This document shows, in pieces, positions 7,823 to 15,841 of a stretch of DNA of 64,000 nt. Numbering within the stretch: position 1 is the first letter of the stretch; every line of letters begins with the position of its first letter. Both the position numbers and the translations under genes were made by a program. The notes beneath the pieces were generated by a model. It was not told where the DNA came from. It was given only the letters and a program-made list of their open reading frames with translations, and ran no database searches. Source of the DNA: Desulfobaculum sp044987625 (GTDB taxonomy: Bacteria; Desulfobacterota; Desulfovibrionia; Desulfovibrionales; Desulfovibrionaceae); contig NZ_JBJDSB010000006.1 in NCBI RefSeq assembly GCF_044987625.1, positions 1-64,000 on the forward strand, in the 5' to 3' direction.

Positions 7823-9271
7823 TTATTTCGGCTCATTGCGTTCCGGGAGGGTGCGGGGAAGGGAAATGGTAAAGATGACGGTGCCATTTTGCTGTTCGAA
7901 GGATAAATGCCCGCCAAGATTCTTTAAATTGCGAAAACTGACGGCCAAACTCTGGGAGCCTTCCTCGCCATCGAAGGGCAGGAGCAGAAGTTCATTCTTT
8001 TTGGCAAGTTCCGCGCCGCCGGGGGCCGTTACCGTGAACACCACAGCCACATGCCCTGCAATGTCGCGGGTGGCAACATCCAGCGTACCTTTGTGCGACA
8101 CCGCGCTTTGAATGTGATTCAAGACGTTCACAAAGGTTTCGGTGAGGATGTCTGCATCGGAATTAATGACGGCGAGGTCATTATCCAGATTGGTGGTAAC
8201 GTCCAGCCGCTCCTTGGCGGAAGACCCGGACAGCCGGTCCAGACAAAAGGTGAGCAGCGCGTTCACTGAGCACATCTTGCTTTTGACCGGCACGGGCGCA
8301 AGGTAGGAGCTGATGCGGTTCATGAGTTCCTCAATGCGCTGGGTCTCGCTGAGGATGACCTCCACCTCGTCCATGTCCGGGTGCTTTTTGGCCAGCATCC
8401 GGGCAAAGCCGCCAAGTGCCATAAGCGGGTTGCGGATTTCGTGGGCGAGCTCGTGGGCGATGGCGCCAAGGGTGTTCAGCTTCTCCCGCTGGATGAGCAC
8501 CTTGTCCAGAAACTGGCGCTCTGTGACATCGGTGATGAGGCCTTGCACGCGGGGGCCGAGTTCGGCGTCGTCGTCCGTCTCAATGGAATGGGCGTGCAGA
8601 TAAAGCTGGTAACCATCCTTATGCTCAAAACGGAAATCCTGCGTAAAGCTCCCGGTCTCAAAGGCCTGCTGCAACGCGGCAAGCAGGGCCTCGCGGTCCT
8701 CTTCGGCGGCGTTATCCACCAGCCAGCGCGGCGCGCCCGTGGCCTCGGCAGGCGTATAGCCCAGAACGTTTTCGCAGGTGGCGTTGATAAAATCCAGCGT
8801 CAGGTCCGGCGTCAGGGAAAAAATGATGATGGGCAGATTTTGAATAAGATGCTGGTAGCGGTTTTGGGCGCGGCGCACTTCCTCGCGCAGGTCCTTGCGC
8901 TCCATGCAGTTGCGGATGGTCTGCTCAAGGATGTCGAAATTGATGATGGGCTTGGTGATATAATCCCACGCCCCGGCCTTGAAGGCGCTAATGGCGTCGC
9001 TGATGTCCGCTTTGGCGGAGACGATAATCACCGGGGTATCCGGCGTATGCTCCTGAATGCGTTCCAGCACCTCCAGCCCGTTCATCCCCGGCAGTCCCAT
9101 ATCCAGCAGCACCAGGTCCGGCAATTCGCGCTTAAAGACCTCCACGCCGCTTGGGCCGTCTTCGGCCTCCAGCATTTCGTAGCCGCTGTCGCCCAGCCAA
9201 TCCACGATGGACTCGCGCACACGCATTTCATCTTCCACACTCAGGATGCGGACAACGCGCCGTTCGGTCAT
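7823..9271 (-). CDS. response regulator / PAS / histidine-kinase-like fusion
   Basis: A 482-aa soluble protein. Residues 1-125 are a receiver domain with acid pair E13/D14, phospho-acceptor D57 (LVLLDMGLPGMNG) and the conserved Lys in YITKPI. A PAS domain and a HisKA helix with H-box HELAHEIRNPL follow. The C-terminal ATPase region looks degenerate: the N-box position reads NVLNHIQSA and I see no DxGxG or GxGxG ATP-lid glycines. Its start overlaps the stop of the upstream kinase gene by ATGA, indicating translational coupling. I infer that it receives or relays phosphate for the partner kinase rather than hydrolysing ATP itself. Confidence 0.88.
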   Translation of the reverse strand: MTERRVVRILSVEDEMRVRESIVDWLGDSGYEMLEAEDGPSGVEVFKRELPDLVLLDMGLPGMNGLEVLERIQEHTPDTPVIIVSAKADISDAISAFKAGAWDYITKPIINFDILEQTIRNCMERKDLREEVRRAQNRYQHLIQNLPIIIFSLTPDLTLDFINATCENVLGYTPAEATGAPRWLVDNAAEEDREALLAALQQAFETGSFTQDFRFEHKDGYQLYLHAHSIETDDDAELGPRVQGLITDVTERQFLDKVLIQREKLNTLGAIAHELAHEIRNPLMALGGFARMLAKKHPDMDEVEVILSETQRIEELMNRISSYLAPVPVKSKMCSVNALLTFCLDRLSGSSAKERLDVTTNLDNDLAVINSDADILTETFVNVLNHIQSAVSHKGTLDVATRDIAGHVAVVFTVTAPGGAELAKKNELLLLPFDGEEGSQSLAVSFRNLKNLGGHLSFEQQNGTVIFTISLPRTLPERNEPK

Positions 9272-10653
9272 GACCCTGCCTCCTCAGTTCGCGCCGGAAC
9301 AGGGAGCACCACCACAAAGGTGTTCAGCCCGTCGTCATGCTCGTACCACACCTTGCCGCCGTGCAGCTCCACAATCTGCCGCACAAAATACAGCCCGTGC
9401 CCCGTGCCCGCCTGCTCGGTGGAATTTTGCCCGCGGTAGCCTGCTTCAAACAGCTGTGCGGAGTCTGCCTCCGCCACGGGATTGCCCGACGACCCGACAC
9501 GGAAGCACACGCCGTCGGCGTCCGCACCAAAGGCTTCGGAAACATGGCGCCACCCCACCACAAGGCGCTTCCCGGTCCCGTCCACCTCCTCGGCATATTT
9601 GGCGGCGTTGGAGAACAGATTGGAAAACACCTGCGCCATCAGGCCAACGTCCACCTGAAGATGCAGCGCCTCGTCCGGCGCGTCCCGCTCGCCCTGCTCC
9701 ACTCGGATGGCGTTCTCGCGGAACCGCCCGGCATTTTGGGCAAGCTGCGGGTCAATAATCATGGATGGCAAGTGGCAGGTCCGGCGCTCCAGCACATAGT
9801 GCCCTTTTTCAAAGTGGCTCTGGCGCAGCAACGTTTCCAGATAGAGGCTGGTCTGCTCATAGTGGCGGGCAATTTCGTCGTACTGGTCCAACAGGTTCTG
9901 ATGCACCTTGTGCAGCTCGTCGCTGTCGCCGCACTCCGGCACCACCAGTTCGCCCAGTTCGTCAATGCGTCGCCGCAAGCGGTTAAAATACAGCTTAAAG
10001 TACATGTTCGGCACAATGACGTTGTGCCCGATGTCCTTCACCAAGTTACGGATGAACTGCAAATGGTCGTGGTTGGCGCCATGAATCATGCGCAGGTGCT
10101 GCTGAAAACCGATGCGGTTCGCAAACTTTTCCAAAAAAAGTTGGTCCTGGGGCGTGAGTTTGCCCTTGGGGTCCACCTCCAGATAGCCGATGACGTCATC
10201 CTTGGGGGCAAAGGGCAATTGGTCGATAAAGCGGCGGTTGCCCCGGATGGGGGCGCAGAACCGCCCCTGCAAGCAGGAAGGGACAGATGGCAGGTGATTT
10301 GTGGACCGGCAGACGGCGTCCTCCTGCGGCATGGTGGAGTAGGCGCACTCCAGCTCCGAGGACGGCGTCAGCAAAAACAGCGCCGCGTCAAAGCCGAGGA
10401 TGACCTTGGGCACCATCACGCACACGGCGTGGAAGTCCTCCTCGGATTCAAACTCCTGCACAAGGTCAAAAAAAATATTCAGGGTCCGGCTTTGGGCGGG
10501 CGGGAACTCATAGCGGCGGTAGTCCTCCACTTTTTGGAGCACCCGCATCCGTATGTGGTCCTCCAGCGCCGCGCCCGAAAGACGGCCCCCGCACGCGGGG
10601 GCATCGGCGCGGTCTTCGGCGGGCGCGTGGTCGTTCTTGTGCTTGTCGGCCAT
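9268..10653 (-). CDS. GAF-like sensor histidine kinase
   Basis: A 461-aa cytoplasmic sensor kinase. The N-terminal half resembles a GAF-type sensor (FDLVQEFESEEDFHAVC onward). A helix-rich region with KDIGHNVIVPNMYFK probably holds the phospho-acceptor His. The ATPase domain keeps its motifs: N-box QVFSNLFSNAAKY and glycine box GTGHGLYFVRQIVELHGG. It is first in a two-gene operon; its stop overlaps the next start (ATGA). The start at 10653 is chosen because the text from MADKHKND looks like a normal cytoplasmic N-terminus; no strong ribosome binding site is visible. It is divergent from the riboswitch/CheX unit. Confidence 0.85.
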   Translation of the reverse strand: MADKHKNDHAPAEDRADAPACGGRLSGAALEDHIRMRVLQKVEDYRRYEFPPAQSRTLNIFFDLVQEFESEEDFHAVCVMVPKVILGFDAALFLLTPSSELECAYSTMPQEDAVCRSTNHLPSVPSCLQGRFCAPIRGNRRFIDQLPFAPKDDVIGYLEVDPKGKLTPQDQLFLEKFANRIGFQQHLRMIHGANHDHLQFIRNLVKDIGHNVIVPNMYFKLYFNRLRRRIDELGELVVPECGDSDELHKVHQNLLDQYDEIARHYEQTSLYLETLLRQSHFEKGHYVLERRTCHLPSMIIDPQLAQNAGRFRENAIRVEQGERDAPDEALHLQVDVGLMAQVFSNLFSNAAKYAEEVDGTGKRLVVGWRHVSEAFGADADGVCFRVGSSGNPVAEADSAQLFEAGYRGQNSTEQAGTGHGLYFVRQIVELHGGKVWYEHDDGLNTFVVVLPVPARTEEAGS

Positions 10654-10856
10654 GGCGTATCCGATTCGTTGGGGAGTGCTCACGCAAGTCGCGTATACTA
10701 CGACGCTCCCGCATTGTGGCACATTAAACCGAAAATTCAAGCACCTTTCGCGAAGCCGATGTGGCAAAAGGGATATGTGCGCCCACAAAATCTGCATACA
10801 TCACTATAAAAGGGTTGACTCCCATAGAGGATTATATCTAGTTTCCATCTTCATCA

Positions 10857-10932
10857 TGTAAAGCCAAACCCGTTGCGAGACGGGGACGGAAAGCCACGGG
10901 ACTCGTGCCAACGAGTAAGCCGGGTTGCTGCA
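10857..10932 (+). promoter_or_regulatory. c-di-GMP-I riboswitch (GEMM)
   Basis: The sequence matches the GEMM-I aptamer core. GCCAAACC leads into hairpin CCCGT-tgcgag-ACGGG (10869-10884). The near-invariant GGGACGGAAAGCCACGGG (10883-10900) follows, then hairpin ACTCGT-gcca-ACGAGT (10901-10916) with a four-base loop, and the 3' segment AAGCCGGGTTGC. A terminator hairpin stands 31 bp downstream and the CheX gene begins at 11060, so this is probably a transcription-attenuation riboswitch that senses cyclic di-GMP. Confidence 0.9.
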
Positions 10933-10967
10933 AGCGGCCAGTCGCGCACTGGTCCCGTCCCTTCGTA

Positions 10968-10989
10968 CGGCCTGCAGGCCGTTTTTTTT
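10968..10989 (+). terminator. riboswitch expression-platform terminator
   Basis: CGGCC-TGCA-GGCCG followed by eight T, located between the aptamer and the CheX gene. A further stem, GGCCAGT / ACTGGTC (10937-10953), lies between aptamer and terminator and may act in switching. Confidence 0.85.
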
Positions 10990-11059
10990 GTGGAGCGTCG
11001 CTGGTGACGGGCAGGGTACAGGAAAGAGACCGGAAAGGTCCGGCCGAAGAGAGGATCAG

Positions 11060-11563
11060 ATGTCCCGAATCGACGTGAATGTCGTCAACCCGTTTCTGAC
11101 GGGCGTGCAGGATGTGCTTGGCACCATGGCGCGCGTCACCGCCCAGCCCGGGCGCCCGTACATCAAGCGCGACCACACAGCGCGCGGCACTGTTACTGGC
11201 CTTATCGACCTCAAGGGCGACAAGCCCGGAACCATCGCCGTCACATTTTGCGAGCGCGCGGCCTGCGAAATCGCCGGGCGTATGCTGGGCGAGCGCTTCG
11301 AAGTGCTCAACGCCGATGTCTGCGACGCCGTGGGCGAAATCACGAACATGATTTCCGGTCAAGCCCGTCAGGGTCTGGCCGCAAACGGCAGCAACTACAA
11401 GGCGGGCATCCCCTCCATCCTGCGCGGCTCGGACCACATCATCCAGCATTGTAGCGACGGCCCCATCCTTGCCCTGGCCTTTACCACCATGTTTGGCGAG
11501 GTCACGGTTGAAGTCTGCTTTGGCGAACGGCTGGAAGCCTGCATGTCCAACCCAAGGAACTAA
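11060..11563 (+). CDS. cheX: CheX-type CheY-P phosphatase
   Basis: A 167-aa CheC/CheX-fold protein. The phosphatase signature is visible: D89, E93 and N96 in DAVGEITNMISG, then P118 twenty-two residues later (AGIPSIL). This pattern inserts the acidic and Asn side chains into the CheY active site to remove phosphate. The ATG at 11060 has GAGG just upstream. The gene is preceded by a c-di-GMP-I riboswitch and terminator, so its expression should follow cyclic di-GMP level, tying that second messenger to chemotaxis output. It is a single-gene unit. Family assignment is strong; the exact CheY partner is unknown. Confidence 0.88.
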   Translation: MSRIDVNVVNPFLTGVQDVLGTMARVTAQPGRPYIKRDHTARGTVTGLIDLKGDKPGTIAVTFCERAACEIAGRMLGERFEVLNADVCDAVGEITNMISGQARQGLAANGSNYKAGIPSILRGSDHIIQHCSDGPILALAFTTMFGEVTVEVCFGERLEACMSNPRN

Positions 11564-11834
11564 CCTCCGCTTCGGGCAACCGCTCACAGGCCCCCGCTCT
11601 TTGGCCGCCGCACCGCACATTCGCCAGCACCCGCTTTCCGCAGTCGCTCCCTTTTTCTCTTCTCCTCGCGCCTTCTCCGCCTCCGTCCCACCAGACGCTC
11701 CGCGCTACGGCGCGCCGCGTAGCCGCGCTCTTTGCCCCTGCGCGGCAGGATGCCCCATGCCCGGCGTCTGCCGAGGTGCGTCTTTCAGTCCCCGCCGGGT
11801 CAAGACCGAGCAGCCAGCCCACAGCGCCACCACG
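11564..11834. other. gene-free stretch
   Basis: No gene or clear signal. It is rich in C/T on the plus strand around 11630-11690. It ends at a bidirectional terminator. Confidence 0.5.
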
Positions 11835-11881
11835 AAAAAACACGCCCACCGCAGCCGTATCGGCGCGGTGGGCGTGTTTTT
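11835..11881. terminator. bidirectional terminator
   Basis: AAAAAACACGCCCACCGC pairs with GCGGTGGGCGTGTTTTT. It serves cheX on the plus strand and the MgtC-like gene on the minus strand. Confidence 0.9.
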
Positions 11882-11923
11882 CTACAGCATACGCTGTGGC
11901 GGGGCAGCGCCTGTGTGGGACCG

Positions 11924-12649
11924 CTATGGCACGTCGGCCTCTTCCCACGACACAGCCTCCAGCCCTTCCAGCTGGAGCAGGTCCCCCAAAATTTGGGCGC
12001 GCGGAATGTCGTCCTTGGACATCAGCCGCAAGCGGTAGGTGGTCAGCCCGTCCTTCACATTCTTTTGCAGATTCACGGTGTGGATTTGCACGCCGTGCAT
12101 CTCAAGGACGTTGCGGATGTGCTTGAGCGTGGTCACCGGGCAATGGCACGAGACCGTCAGCAGGGAAAATAGATCGTGGGGGATGGTGCGCGTCAGCTTA
12201 TGCCCAATGCCCGACAACAGGCTCAGGCTCACCAGCGTGACCATCACCGCGGGCGAATAGAACCCCGCGCCGCAGCACAGGCCAATGCCCGTCACCATCC
12301 ACAGGCTGGCGGCCGTGGTCAGCCCGCGGACCGTGCCGCGTCCTTTGATGATGGCCCCCGCGCCCAGAAAACCCATACTCGCAATGGCGTAGGACGCAAT
12401 GCGCGACGGGTCCAGACGCACGACACTGGCCTGCGTCAGATGGCGGTACATGACCTCCATCTCCACGGACAGCTGCATCATCAGGCACGCGCCAAGGGCC
12501 ACGAGAATATTGGTGCGGAAGCCCGCAGCCTGCCCGTGGGCCTCACGTTCCCATCCGATGGCCCCGCCAAGAATGACGGCCAGCACGATTTTGCCGAACT
12601 GTTCGCCCAGATTCATCACGTCCGGCGTCAACAGACCAAGAACATCCAT
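11924..12649 (-). CDS. MgtC/SapB family membrane protein
   Basis: A 241-aa inner membrane protein. The N-terminal two-thirds holds four or five hydrophobic helices with the family text LGGAIGWEREAHGQAAGFRTN and SMGFLGAGAIIKGRG. The C-terminal ~80 residues form a soluble ACT-like domain (TVNLQKNVKDGLTTYRLRL). MgtC relatives are linked to magnesium limitation and control of ATP synthase or envelope stress, but no Mg-responsive element is visible here. The ATG at 12649 lies downstream of GAGGTGGAG; the open frame extends 11 codons farther. Confidence 0.9.
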   Translation of the reverse strand: MDVLGLLTPDVMNLGEQFGKIVLAVILGGAIGWEREAHGQAAGFRTNILVALGACLMMQLSVEMEVMYRHLTQASVVRLDPSRIASYAIASMGFLGAGAIIKGRGTVRGLTTAASLWMVTGIGLCCGAGFYSPAVMVTLVSLSLLSGIGHKLTRTIPHDLFSLLTVSCHCPVTTLKHIRNVLEMHGVQIHTVNLQKNVKDGLTTYRLRLMSKDDIPRAQILGDLLQLEGLEAVSWEEADVP

Positions 12650-12846
12650 AAACTCTACTCCACCTCGAATTCCGCGGCGCAATGCGCAGTGTCACCATCT
12701 TGTAACATACCACTATTCCACGCAGAGCCAAAGCGCAAGCTCGCCCGCCCCGCCAGAGCGCGGCGCCCCTAGGCGCGCGGGCAATTCTCCGAGGCGAGGC
12801 CCATATGGTTCACGGCGCAAGGCCAGCGCGCCATCACAAGCCAAGC

Positions 12847-13578
12847 TTAGGACAGCCACAAGGGAACAGAAGCATTGGCCGCATTCAGCGCGCGGTCCAG
12901 CTCATACCAGCGGGGTTCATAGCGGGCCACAAGGGCCCAGAAATTTTGGGAATGGTTCATGTGCCGGGTATGGCACAGCTCATGGATAAGCACATACCGT
13001 GCAAGCTCACGCGGGAGGAACAGCAGGGTCCAGTTCAGGCTGATGGTGCCGCGCACGGAACAGCTTCCCCACCGTGTGCGCTGGCCGCGCACCTGCGCGC
13101 GCTCAAAAGGCAGACCAAGCTCGGCTGAGAGTTCGCGCAACCACGGCACCAGTACGGCGCGGCCACGGGCCTGCAGCCAGCGGCGCACAGCGGCGCGGGC
13201 GCCCTCGTTGCCGTCGCGCCCCGTGGTGACAAGCAGCCGTCCCGGTCCGCTTTGCCGCACGCGCGAGGTTGGCGCCTCCCGCTCCACAAACTCCAGCCGC
13301 CACGTTTCATCCACTGCGCAAAGATGCAAGGCATCCGGCGTGGCAACAGGCGCGCCGGGCACAATGCCCCGCCGCTCCAGCCGCGCAAAAGTCTGGCGAA
13401 GCCAGTCGGCCTTGTCAGCCACAATGCCCGGCACGCGCGAGGTATCAAAACCGCGCGGCACAACAATCTCAAGGCCCCTGCGCGGCGTCACACGCAGAAT
13501 AACGCGCTTGGCGCGGGCACTCTCTCGGACCGTATAGTCCGGCAGCGGCGTGGGGGATGGCGTTTGAGATTTGGGCAT
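12847..13578 (-). CDS. YgjP-like zinc metallopeptidase (DUF45)
   Basis: A 243-aa protein of the YgjP/DUF45 family. The catalytic zinc site is clear near the C-terminus: HELCHTRHMNHSQNFW, with the HExxH pair and the conserved downstream NHS..FW. The N-terminal half is the usual beta-rich domain (AKRVILRVTPRRGLEIVVP). Substrate and role are not established in the family; some members are linked to protein or DNA-end processing. The start at 13578 has no clear ribosome binding site, so the N-terminus may be slightly off. Monocistronic. Confidence 0.88.
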   Translation of the reverse strand: MPKSQTPSPTPLPDYTVRESARAKRVILRVTPRRGLEIVVPRGFDTSRVPGIVADKADWLRQTFARLERRGIVPGAPVATPDALHLCAVDETWRLEFVEREAPTSRVRQSGPGRLLVTTGRDGNEGARAAVRRWLQARGRAVLVPWLRELSAELGLPFERAQVRGQRTRWGSCSVRGTISLNWTLLFLPRELARYVLIHELCHTRHMNHSQNFWALVARYEPRWYELDRALNAANASVPLWLS

Positions 13579-13814
13579 GGCGACGTCGTAGGGTTGCCGT
13601 TGGCGGCGTAGGGGAAAGAGGCCATCTCAGGCAGACGGCGTGAAAGGCAAAAAAGCGAAAAGCCTCAAAGGGGTGCGCTCTTCTGGCGCGACGTTCCTGC
13701 AGGCGAAAGAGGAAACCGTGTCAACCACGAACGGCTCCCGCCCCGGGCGCGGGCAACGCAGGCATGCGCCGCCCGAAAACCGCCCGGTGGGAATATATAT
13801 TGCGTCAGGACCGC

Positions 13815-14309
13815 CTAGCGGCCACAGCACTTCTTGAATTTTTTGCCGCTGCCGCAGGGGCACGGGTCGTTGCGGCCAACTTTGGGTTCCTCACGGCGCA
13901 CCGTGGGATTGCCGCGCACGCGGCCGTCGGTGTACACCCAGTTGCCGTCCTCGCGCTCAAAAAAGCTGAGTTCGGTGTGCTCGTGGCGCACGCCGCCCTG
14001 CTCGTAGGTGGCGGTGAATTCCACTTCGCCGATGTTGTCATCCGGGCCGCCGTCCTTGGTGGAATGGACGGTCAGCCCCACCCAGGTGCTGGTCTCCGCC
14101 CATTCTCGCACGGCCTCGGGGTCGTGGTGGGGGCGCTTTTTTGCGCACAGGGTGTCGTACAGATAGTCCAGCGCGCCGTTACAGTAGGCGCTGTAGCGGG
14201 CGCGCATCAGCGCCTCGGCAGTGGCGGGAACTTCAGCGCCGATGATATACGGCTCACAGCAGGCAGCAAAGCCCTTTCCCGACCCGCAGGGGCAATTGGT
14301 CTGACTCAT
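13815..14309 (-). CDS. ychJ: YchJ-like protein with two SEC-C motifs
   Basis: A 164-aa protein with a SEC-C zinc motif at each end: CPCGSGKGFAACC at residues 6-18 and CPCGSGKKFKKCCGR at the C-terminus. The middle is the YchJ/NTF2-like domain (ALMRARYSAYCNGALDYLYDT). SEC-C motifs bind zinc and, in SecA, the chaperone SecB; the role of YchJ is unknown. Its ATG overlaps the stop of the preceding gene by ATGA, making it the last gene of a coupled three-gene operon. Length and layout agree with E. coli YchJ. Confidence 0.92.
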   Translation of the reverse strand: MSQTNCPCGSGKGFAACCEPYIIGAEVPATAEALMRARYSAYCNGALDYLYDTLCAKKRPHHDPEAVREWAETSTWVGLTVHSTKDGGPDDNIGEVEFTATYEQGGVRHEHTELSFFEREDGNWVYTDGRVRGNPTVRREEPKVGRNDPCPCGSGKKFKKCCGR

Positions 14310-14614
14310 TCGGTGGTTCCTTTTTCGCCCGCCTGCCCGGCCTGAAAGGCCGCCGCGGTTTCCGCAGCCAGCGCTTCCATGCCGTCCTTTTCAAGCGGGG
14401 CGACATCTGTAAGAAAAGCTATGATAAATCGTACGCCATCACTGGAGAGTGACACCTTGGTCTCGGTGGTGTACGCCGCCAAGGCGGCCTCCAAGTGTTC
14501 GACGTAGGCGGCAAGAGATGCTACCTGCGCATCGAAGGACACCTCAAGACGAAAAAACGCCAACGCGGCGTCCATGGGAAATCGCTGTATGGCTACATGC
14601 GGTCCGTCAGACAC
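14306..14614 (-). CDS. conserved-looking small protein of unknown function
   Basis: A 102-aa protein, not recognised. I start it at GTG 14614 because the G is shared with the TAG of the upstream gene (TAGTG), a typical coupling, and its own stop overlaps the next ATG. The protein starts MSDGPHVAIQRFPMD, alternates beta-like and helical stretches (AALAFFRLEVSFDAQVASL, SSDGVRFIIAFLTDVAPL) and has no cysteines or membrane segment. Starting at the first ATG of the frame would add 38 Arg-rich residues that overlap the upstream gene and look spurious. Confidence 0.7.
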   Translation of the reverse strand: MSDGPHVAIQRFPMDAALAFFRLEVSFDAQVASLAAYVEHLEAALAAYTTETKVSLSSDGVRFIIAFLTDVAPLEKDGMEALAAETAAAFQAGQAGEKGTTE

Positions 14615-15033
14615 TATTCCCCCAGCGGACGCAGGGTAGGTGCTTCGTGCCCGTGATGGCAGGCGTGGCCGTCTTCGTCGTGATGGTCGCAAATTTCGGC
14701 GTTGTCCTCGACTTCGCCAGCCAGCCACTTGGCCACAATGTCCTCAACGGAGCCATCGCAACCACGCAGTACCTGTATGCCGACACCGGCCAGCTTGTCC
14801 ACTGCGCCCTGGCCCATGTTGCCAGCCAGCATCACGGTGACGCCGTCGGCAGCCAGCAGGTCAGCAACGTTGGACTTGCAGCCGCAGCCCTCGGGAGCGT
14901 CCACACGCGTTGTGGCGCTCACAGCCTTGGCGGCCTCGTCCACGGTCACAACCGTAAAATATTCGCAGTGGCCAAAGTGGCTGTCCACAACGGCAACATT
15001 GTCGACGGTCTTGGTCGGAAGCGCTATTTTCAT
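14614..15033 (-). CDS. NifX/NifB-like cofactor-binding protein with His-rich tail
   Basis: A 139-aa protein of the dinitrogenase iron-molybdenum cofactor family. The N-terminus MKIALPTKTVDNVAVVDSHF, the segment HFGHCEYFTVV and the conserved LAGNMGQGAVDKLAGVGI are visible. After about residue 110 a tail rich in His, Asp and Cys appears (CDHHDEDGHACHHGHE), a likely metal site. In sulfate reducers such proteins often occur outside nitrogenase clusters, and no nif genes are present here. ATG 15033 has AGGAG 7 nt upstream. It is the first gene of a coupled operon with an unknown gene and ychJ. Confidence 0.87.
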   Translation of the reverse strand: MKIALPTKTVDNVAVVDSHFGHCEYFTVVTVDEAAKAVSATTRVDAPEGCGCKSNVADLLAADGVTVMLAGNMGQGAVDKLAGVGIQVLRGCDGSVEDIVAKWLAGEVEDNAEICDHHDEDGHACHHGHEAPTLRPLGE

Positions 15034-15105
15034 GTGTCATCTCCTGATAGTCATGAAGGTGTAAGGCCCCTTTGGGCCTGCATAAGGGATAAAGGTAGAT
15101 ATGCA

Positions 15106-15525
15106 ATGCTCAAAGTCAACAACAATTGCCAGATTTCCGATGGGGAAATAGGATTTGAAACCTCGCGGTCCGGCGGTCCCGGCGGACAGCACGTCAACAA
15201 AGTGGAAACCCGCGTCACTGCCGTCTTTGACGTAGCGGCCTCCGAAAGCCTGACCACGGACCAAAAGGCGCGCATTATGACGCGCCTCGGCTCGCGCCTC
15301 GACAGCCGGGGCGTGCTGCGCGTCAGTGTCAGCGACACCCGCAGCCAACAGCGCAACAAGGCCCTCGCTCTCGAACGCCTTGCTGAAATCCTGCGCGACG
15401 CCCTTGTCACCCAAAAGAAACGCCGCAACACCCGCCCCACCCTCGCCTCACGCCGCCGCCGGGTGGACAGCAAGAAAAAACGCGGCGCCATAAAAAAACT
15501 ACGCCGGCGGGTGGATTCGGAGTAG
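15106..15525 (+). CDS. arfB: ribosome-rescue peptidyl-tRNA hydrolase ArfB
   Basis: A 139-aa codon-independent release factor homologue that frees ribosomes stalled on truncated mRNA. The catalytic GGQ is at residues 26-28 in SGGPGGQHVNK. The C-terminal tail is strongly basic (KKKRGAIKKLRRR), as needed to enter the empty mRNA channel. It lacks the codon-recognition domains of RF1/RF2 and matches the length of E. coli ArfB. The ATG at 15106 follows AAAGG by about 10 nt; an overlapping ATG at 15101 is out of frame. Confidence 0.93.
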   Translation: MLKVNNNCQISDGEIGFETSRSGGPGGQHVNKVETRVTAVFDVAASESLTTDQKARIMTRLGSRLDSRGVLRVSVSDTRSQQRNKALALERLAEILRDALVTQKKRRNTRPTLASRRRRVDSKKKRGAIKKLRRRVDSE

Positions 15526-15776
15526 AGGGGACGCGCTGCCGCGTGCCGCCTTTCCAGCCAGAGCAGAACAGCCCCGCATTCCGTCCCCTTTTTCCCTCCC
15601 CGCGCAACGCGCACGGGCCACGCCAGGGCCAATGCGACCGACCGCAATGTTCGACAGCGCCCGAACTCGTGCTTTCTATACCGCACAGCATAGCGAGCGC
15701 TTCCGCCCAGCAACATGAGAAGAGCTTCCGGAGGAATGAGCTGGCACCTCAGGCCCAACCAGCCCTTTCGCGCGCG
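15526..15776. other. gene-free stretch
   Basis: About 250 bp between the arfB and pheS ends. No gene or clear signal is seen. Confidence 0.5.
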
Positions 15777-15778
15777 AT

Positions 15779-15810
15779 AAAAAAGCCCCCGCAACAGCGT
15801 TGCGGGGGCT
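15779..15810. terminator. terminator of the thrS-pheS operon (bidirectional)
   Basis: AGCCCCCGCAAC-agc-GTTGCGGGGGCT, with six T on the minus strand. It stands 32 bp past the pheS stop and confirms that no pheT follows. Confidence 0.9.
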
Positions 15811-15841
15811 TTGCCAGCGATAGTGTCCGGTCTGTTAGGAC

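Noticed and set aside
13640..13837. Small plus-strand ORF between the YgjP-like and YchJ-like genes
   Set aside because: No ribosome binding site and no family match; likely chance frame in GC-rich spacer.
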